64,000 nt of DNA from HIMB114 sp052048155 (lineage in GTDB: Bacteria > Pseudomonadota > Alphaproteobacteria > Pelagibacterales > Pelagibacteraceae): the NCBI RefSeq assembly GCF_052048155.1, contig NZ_JBNAIK010000004.1, positions 1-64,000 of the forward strand. Direction: 5' to 3'. Positions 60,047 through 64,000 of the stretch are shown piece after piece (position 1 is the first letter of the stretch; each line of letters opens with the position of its first letter). The position numbers and the translations under genes are program-made. Under the pieces are notes generated by a model. It saw nothing but the letters and a program-made list of their open reading frames with translations, made no database searches and was not told the origin of the DNA.

Positions 60047-60846
60047 TTTAAAGAAATCACTAAGTCTGGGTCGACAGGGACATTATTACAATATAATCTG
60101 AAATCTAAATGTGGTCCAGTAGATCTTCCGGTTGATCCTACAGTTGCAATTATTTCCCCTTTTTTTACTAACTGATTTTTCTTAACAAAAGTTTTTTCTA
60201 AATGTGAATAAATAGAAATTAAGCCGTGTCCATGATCAATAATAACTGTACCACCTGTAAAAAATAGATTCCTTTCTGATAAAATCACTCTTCCGGAGTT
60301 AGAACTCAGAACACTCGTGCCTTTAGGCGCCGCAATATCAATGCCATAATGAGGTCTCCTTGGTTTTCCATTTAAAATTCTTTGGCTACCATAAACTCCA
60401 GTTGTGATGCCTTTAGCTGGTCGAATAAAACTATCAAAAAAATAATTTAAATTTGAATTAATATTTTTTGCTTTTGAGATTAATTTTCCCTCACTACGAA
60501 TTTTTTTCATATCTTCAGCAGTTGGACTAACCTTTCTTTTTGGTAAACCATCAATTCTTTGAATTTTAAATTTTCTAATTTGAATTTTTTTAATTAATTT
60601 CTTAATTTCTTTTTTATTTTTTTTTGTTACTATTACAATTTCATTAGTTTGGTCTCGCGGAATACCAAATACAAAATAACCTTTATCACTAATTTTAATT
60701 TTTTTGTTATCAACATATAAGTCTATTTTTTTGTCAACTTTACCAGTAATTAGGCCACCTTGAGCAAACTTCCCATATAACTCCAATGAGTTGCATGGTG
60801 ATGCCATTAAAGAAAAAATGAGAATTATTTTAACAAAGTTAATCAT
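60043..60846 (-). CDS. M23 family metallopeptidase, exported
   Basis: Likely peptidoglycan hydrolase or regulator of one. The 267 residues begin with a signal peptide (about 1-20) and a beta-rich N-terminal half; the LytM/M23 domain lies in about 140-260 with zinc ligands His166 and Asp170 (HYGID), His215 and the final motif GPHLDFR. The usual HxH is HLD here (His246, Asp248), a variant I recall from other proteobacterial M23 proteins. Its TAG is shared with the lpxL-like gene in a CTAG palindrome. Confidence 0.85.
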   Translation of the reverse strand: MINFVKIILIFSLMASPCNSLELYGKFAQGGLITGKVDKKIDLYVDNKKIKISDKGYFVFGIPRDQTNEIVIVTKKNKKEIKKLIKKIQIRKFKIQRIDGLPKRKVSPTAEDMKKIRSEGKLISKAKNINSNLNYFFDSFIRPAKGITTGVYGSQRILNGKPRRPHYGIDIAAPKGTSVLSSNSGRVILSERNLFFTGGTVIIDHGHGLISIYSHLEKTFVKKNQLVKKGEIIATVGSTGRSTGPHLDFRLYCNNVPVDPDLVISLN

Positions 60847-61021
60847 TATTAAACTTTTGATCTATCTCTAATGGTGAAAAATATGCTTCTTGAAGATCTA
60901 CATTCCAATATCTTAAATCCTTTATCAAAATTTTTTTTTTGGATACTGCACAAATAACATAATCACCTTCTGAAATAATTTCAAAATAACCTTGTTTATA
61001 CCTAAGTTTTGCTTCTCTCAT
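60839..61021 (-). CDS. DUF2093 protein
   Basis: A 60-residue protein of the alphaproteobacterial DUF2093 family: AKLRYKQGYFEII, GDYVICAVSKKKI and the DLRYWNVDLQEAY motif near 35-47. Function unknown. It overlaps xseA by 4 bases and the M23 peptidase gene by 8, so it is part of their operon. Confidence 0.85.
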   Translation of the reverse strand: MREAKLRYKQGYFEIISEGDYVICAVSKKKILIKDLRYWNVDLQEAYFSPLEIDQKFNND

Positions 61022-62211
61022 TTTTTTATTTTAATTTGAGCTTCAATTTCTTCATTATAAAATTGAATTCTTATTTCATTATTTTTTTTTAAGCTTTTTG
61101 AATTTTTTATAAACTTTTGACTTTTATCTTTTATAAGAACATATCCTCTTTTTAATGTATTTTGAATATCTAAGCTTTTTAATATAATATTTAAACTTTT
61201 TAAATCTGTTGTTTTTAATTTAACGAATGAATTAACATTTAAATATAAATTTTTATATAAATAAAATATATTCTTTTTATTATCTTCGACTATTTTCTTT
61301 AAATTTTTTGTCACAAAAATTGATCTTATGTTTCTTAAAAAATTTAAATAATTTTGGGTTAAAATATTAATTGATTGCTTTAAAGAAGACTCTAAAAATT
61401 TATTTTTTTCTTTTAAATTTTTAATCTCCGGAACAGCCATTTCGGCTGCTGCTGTTGGAGTAGCGGCACGGAGATCTGCAACAAAATCTAATAATGTAAA
61501 ATCCGTTTCATGACCTATTGCGGATATAACTGGACTATTAAAAGCAAATACCCTTCTGACAATATTTTCTTCATTAAATGGCATTAAATCTTCAATGCCA
61601 CCTCCTCCTCTTGCTATAATTACTAGGTCAACAGGATTTTTTTCAAAAAAATCAATCGCATTAATAATCTCTGTCGTAGCATTTTTTCCCTGAACACTAA
61701 CTGAATAAAGTTTTATATTAGTCGGGAAGCGTGATTGGATTCTGTCTATAATATCCATAATTACAGATCCCGACGATGAAGTGATTACTCCAATTTTGTT
61801 TGGCAAAAATGGTATTTGTTTTTTAAATTTTTTATCGAAAATACCTTCTATCTCTAATTTTTTTTTTCTCTGCTCAATAAGTTTGAGCAATGCTCCTTCA
61901 CCTTTAACTTCAATCTGGTTTACTTGTAACTGATAACTAGAAATACTACTTTTGGCATATGTGCTTATTCTCCCTTCGGCAATAACTTCTATTCCATCTT
62001 CCGGCTGAACTTGAAGATAAGGAACTTTTGATGCCCAACATACAGAATTTAAAACATAATTTTCATCTTTTAATGAAAAATAAAGATGGCCTTTAAAATT
62101 TTTTACGCTTGAAATCTCACCTCTCACTCTTATTAAATTAAAATTATCTTCAAGAATTCCTCTTGTTAGATTCGTTAGTTCAGTTATAGAAAACTCTGGT
62201 ATATTACTCAT
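61018..62211 (-). CDS. xseA: Exodeoxyribonuclease VII large subunit
   Basis: Nuclease subunit that degrades single-stranded DNA with XseB. From the ATG at 62211 it has 397 residues: an N-terminal OB-fold (IRVRGEISSVKNFKGHLYFSLKD) and the catalytic domain with GVITSSSGSVIMDI near 137, DLVIIARGGGGIEDL near 190 and SAIGHETDFTLLDFVADLRAATPTAAAE near 230, then a long coiled coil. An upstream start to 62271 would overlap purD and is not favoured. xseA divergent from purD is a common alphaproteobacterial arrangement. Confidence 0.94.
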   Translation of the reverse strand: MSNIPEFSITELTNLTRGILEDNFNLIRVRGEISSVKNFKGHLYFSLKDENYVLNSVCWASKVPYLQVQPEDGIEVIAEGRISTYAKSSISSYQLQVNQIEVKGEGALLKLIEQRKKKLEIEGIFDKKFKKQIPFLPNKIGVITSSSGSVIMDIIDRIQSRFPTNIKLYSVSVQGKNATTEIINAIDFFEKNPVDLVIIARGGGGIEDLMPFNEENIVRRVFAFNSPVISAIGHETDFTLLDFVADLRAATPTAAAEMAVPEIKNLKEKNKFLESSLKQSINILTQNYLNFLRNIRSIFVTKNLKKIVEDNKKNIFYLYKNLYLNVNSFVKLKTTDLKSLNIILKSLDIQNTLKRGYVLIKDKSQKFIKNSKSLKKNNEIRIQFYNEEIEAQIKIKK

Positions 62212-62232
62212 TATCTTATAATAACAACATAT

Positions 62233-63492
62233 ATGAACGTGTGTGTAATTGGAAGCGGTGGAAGAGAACATGCTCTATGTTACAAAATTAAACAATCTAA
62301 AAAATTAAAAAAATTATTTTGTTTGCCTGGAAATCCTGGCACAGCAAAAATTTGTGAAAACCTAGCTGTTGATATCTCTGATTTTAATCAAATTTATATA
62401 TCTATTTTAGAAAAAAAAATTGATTTAGTCATTGTAGGACCAGAAGTGCCGTTAGTAAATGGAATTGTAGATTTTTTGAGTGAAAAAAAAATTAAAGTTT
62501 TTGGACCAAGTAAACAAGCTTCAAGACTTGAAGGTTCAAAAATTTTTATGAAAAATTTATGCAAAAAGTTCGAAATACCCTCAGCAAAATATTTTGAAAT
62601 TAAATCTTTAGAAGAAGCGATTAAAGTTATAGATACAATGAATGTTCCTATAGTTGTTAAATCAGACGGTTTAGCTGCAGGAAAAGGAGTTACAATTTGT
62701 CAAACTAAAGAGGAGGCAATAAACGATATAAATAATATACTAAAGGGAAAATTTTCATCTTCAAACAAAGTGATAGTTGAAGAGTTTCTTGAAGGGGAAG
62801 AAGTTAGTTATTTTATTATTACTGATGGAAAAAACTTTAAACAAATTGGTACCGCTCAAGATCATAAAAAAATTGGAGAAAATGACATAGGCTTAAATAC
62901 TGGTGGCATGGGTGCATACTCACCATCATTGATTATAGACAAAAATCTTGAAGAAAAAATTATTAGGAAAATTATAATTCCAACTATCAACGGGATGGAA
63001 AAATTAGGCTGTCCTTATAAGGGAATTTTATATGCTGGTTTAATGATTTTAAATAATGAACCAAAATTAATTGAATATAACATAAGATTTGGAGATCCAG
63101 AATGTCAGGTTTTAATGATGAGGCTAGAAGATGATTTGCTTGATTTAATTATTTCTTCAATTGAAGGAAGCTTAGATTCTAAAAAAACAAAGTGGTCAAA
63201 AGATCCATGTATTACCATAGTAGCGGCTAGTAAAGGCTATCCTGAAAGTTTTGAAAAATTTAAAGAAATTAAAAATCTTCCAAATAATCAGGAAAAAAAT
63301 ATTCAAATTTTCCATGCAGGAACAACTGAAAAAAATGGAAAAATTTTATCTAATGGTGGTAGAGTATTGAATGCTACAGTAATGCTGTCAGATCTTAAAT
63401 CATCAAGAAAAAAAGCTTTGGAGTTACTTGATGATTTAGAATGGGAAGATAAATACTATAGAAGAGATATAGGTTGGCGAGCGATAAAATAA
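62233..63492 (+). CDS. purD: Phosphoribosylamine--glycine ligase
   Basis: Second enzyme of purine synthesis. The 419 residues show VCVIGSGGREHALCYKI at the N-terminus, VGPEVPLVNGIVD near 71, ATP-grasp motifs VVKSDGLAAGKGVTIC near 140 and GGMGAYSP near 234, YNIRFGDPECQVLMMRL near 280. Complete. Only 21 bases separate it from the divergent xseA. It converges on tadA with stops abutting. Confidence 0.96.
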   Translation: MNVCVIGSGGREHALCYKIKQSKKLKKLFCLPGNPGTAKICENLAVDISDFNQIYISILEKKIDLVIVGPEVPLVNGIVDFLSEKKIKVFGPSKQASRLEGSKIFMKNLCKKFEIPSAKYFEIKSLEEAIKVIDTMNVPIVVKSDGLAAGKGVTICQTKEEAINDINNILKGKFSSSNKVIVEEFLEGEEVSYFIITDGKNFKQIGTAQDHKKIGENDIGLNTGGMGAYSPSLIIDKNLEEKIIRKIIIPTINGMEKLGCPYKGILYAGLMILNNEPKLIEYNIRFGDPECQVLMMRLEDDLLDLIISSIEGSLDSKKTKWSKDPCITIVAASKGYPESFEKFKEIKNLPNNQEKNIQIFHAGTTEKNGKILSNGGRVLNATVMLSDLKSSRKKALELLDDLEWEDKYYRRDIGWRAIK

Positions 63493-63975
63493 CTATCGTT
63501 TTTTTTTAAAAAAATTTGAAATTAATTTTGAAAATTTTTCCTCACAAAATCCGTAATAAATATCAATTTTATGGTTAATATGTTTGCTTAATGCTAACTT
63601 ATAATTATTAACCATTGCTCCAATTTTTTTATCTTCAATAGCAAAATAAACTCGTCTAATTTTACTAGCAAATATAACTGAAGAACACATCAAGCAAGGC
63701 TCTAAAGTCGAATATAAATCATAGCCATCAAGACGTTTTTTTTTAAGTTTTTTACATGATTTAATAATTGCTGAAATCTCAGCATGAGAACAGGGGTTAT
63801 TATCTTTATTATTCGTATTATATGCTTTTGAAATTATTTTTTTTTTTTTGGGATCATAAATTAATGCTGAAACTGGCACCTCATTATTTTTGAATGCTTT
63901 TAATGAATCTTGATATAAAACGTCAAAATTATTTTTTATATTTTTTTTTATTTTATTAATTTTATTATGACTCAT
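63493..63975 (-). CDS. tadA: tRNA-specific adenosine deaminase
   Basis: Zinc deaminase that converts A34 to inosine in tRNA-Arg. The 160 residues have the zinc site His64-Ala-Glu66 (CSHAEISAI) and Cys94-x2-Cys97 (LEPCLMCSS), with VPVSALIYD near 33. The C-terminus is Lys-rich and slightly longer than E. coli TadA. Related cytidine or guanine deaminases share this fold, so the tRNA role is likely but not certain. Its start overlaps the divergent rluB-like start. Confidence 0.87.
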   Translation of the reverse strand: MSHNKINKIKKNIKNNFDVLYQDSLKAFKNNEVPVSALIYDPKKKKIISKAYNTNNKDNNPCSHAEISAIIKSCKKLKKKRLDGYDLYSTLEPCLMCSSVIFASKIRRVYFAIEDKKIGAMVNNYKLALSKHINHKIDIYYGFCEEKFSKLISNFFKKKR

Positions 63976-64000
63976 AAAAAAATTAGAATAGCTAAACTTC
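63967..64000 (+). CDS. Partial gene, likely rRNA pseudouridine synthase (RluB/RsuA type), first 11 codons
   Basis: The ATG at 63967 opens a frame running off the window edge with MTHKKIRIAKL. This resembles the start of S4-domain pseudouridine synthases (K-I-R-I-A-K-L), and such genes often neighbour tadA in alphaproteobacteria. Only 34 bases are visible, and they overlap the tadA start by 9 bases, so the identity is tentative. Confidence 0.4.
   Translation, partial: MTHKKIRIAKL

Noticed and set aside
1..64000. Mobile elements, prophage, CRISPR arrays or a hypervariable island
   Set aside because: No integrase, transposase, direct-repeat arrays or run of unknown genes was seen; nearly every gene is a recognisable conserved core gene.

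Overview
The window reads as a stretch of conserved core chromosome from a streamlined, very A+T-rich alphaproteobacterium, most likely SAR11 (Pelagibacterales). The basis is the gene content and order (petP-petR beside ilvE, rnhB-ccrM-mutY-DUF721-dsbA-smc, the aa3 oxidase operon ending in surf1-thrC, xseA/purD), the Lys/Asn/Ile-rich proteins, and extreme packing: genes abut or overlap almost everywhere and the longest stretch without a coding gene is about 100 bases. I saw no phage, insertion sequence, integrase, CRISPR array, rRNA or restriction island. One tRNA gene is present.

Layout. 1-5.3 kb: dnaG (cut by the edge) and yqeY, divergent from carAB. 5.3-9.1 kb: a 2OG-Fe(II) oxygenase and an ELM1-like gene, then trxB and aatA. 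9.1-14.8 kb: uvrB, a pteridine-reductase-like SDR with folB, uvrC and pgsA. 14.8-18.1 kb: ilvE and a MarR-OmpR-histidine kinase set (PetP/PetR-like). 18.1-24 kb: lgt, a MidA-type methyltransferase, pgeF, prs, rplY, pth and ychF. 24-26.6 kb: the cytochrome bc1 operon petABC on the minus strand. 26.6-32.7 kb: trmL, greA, cca, tRNA-Gln, ispE, a TPR lipoprotein-like or exported protein, a family 4-like uracil-DNA glycosylase and rnhB. 32.8-36 kb: ccrM, an FAD monooxygenase and mutY. 36-41.8 kb: DUF721, a DsbA-like protein, an unusually short smc, and the Fo half of ATP synthase (atpI-B-E-b'-b). 41.8-44.8 kb: a double-CDGSH protein, thrB, rnhA and thrC. 44.8-50.2 kb: the cytochrome aa3 oxidase operon with its assembly factors, including a surf1 gene with no standard start codon and a 36-residue membrane protein. 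50.3-55.3 kb: tldD, rsmE, a haloacid dehalogenase, ubiA and tldE. 55.3-60 kb: a lipid A/Kdo cluster (MsbA-like exporter, waaA, lpxK, lpxL-like). 60-64 kb: an M23 peptidase, DUF2093, xseA, purD, tadA and the first bases of an rluB-like gene.

How the genes work together. Respiration dominates: bc1 complex, ubiquinone prenyltransferase, aa3 oxidase with heme O synthase and copper/heme insertion factors, and ATP synthase Fo. Around this lie DNA repair (uvrB, uvrC, mutY, udg, xseA, rnhA, rnhB), amino acid and nucleotide synthesis (carAB, prs, purD, thrB, thrC, ilvE, aatA), envelope building (lgt, pgsA, lipid A genes) and translation factors.

No clearly new defence or mobile system is present. The most notable items are an SMC protein with no recognisable hinge domain, a DnaG missing three of four zinc ligands, a family 4-like UDG lacking the iron-sulfur cysteines, a likely CTG-initiated surf1, a tRNA-Gln packed between ispE and cca, a PTR1/FolM-type reductase coupled to folB, and palindromic shared start and stop sites between opposing genes.
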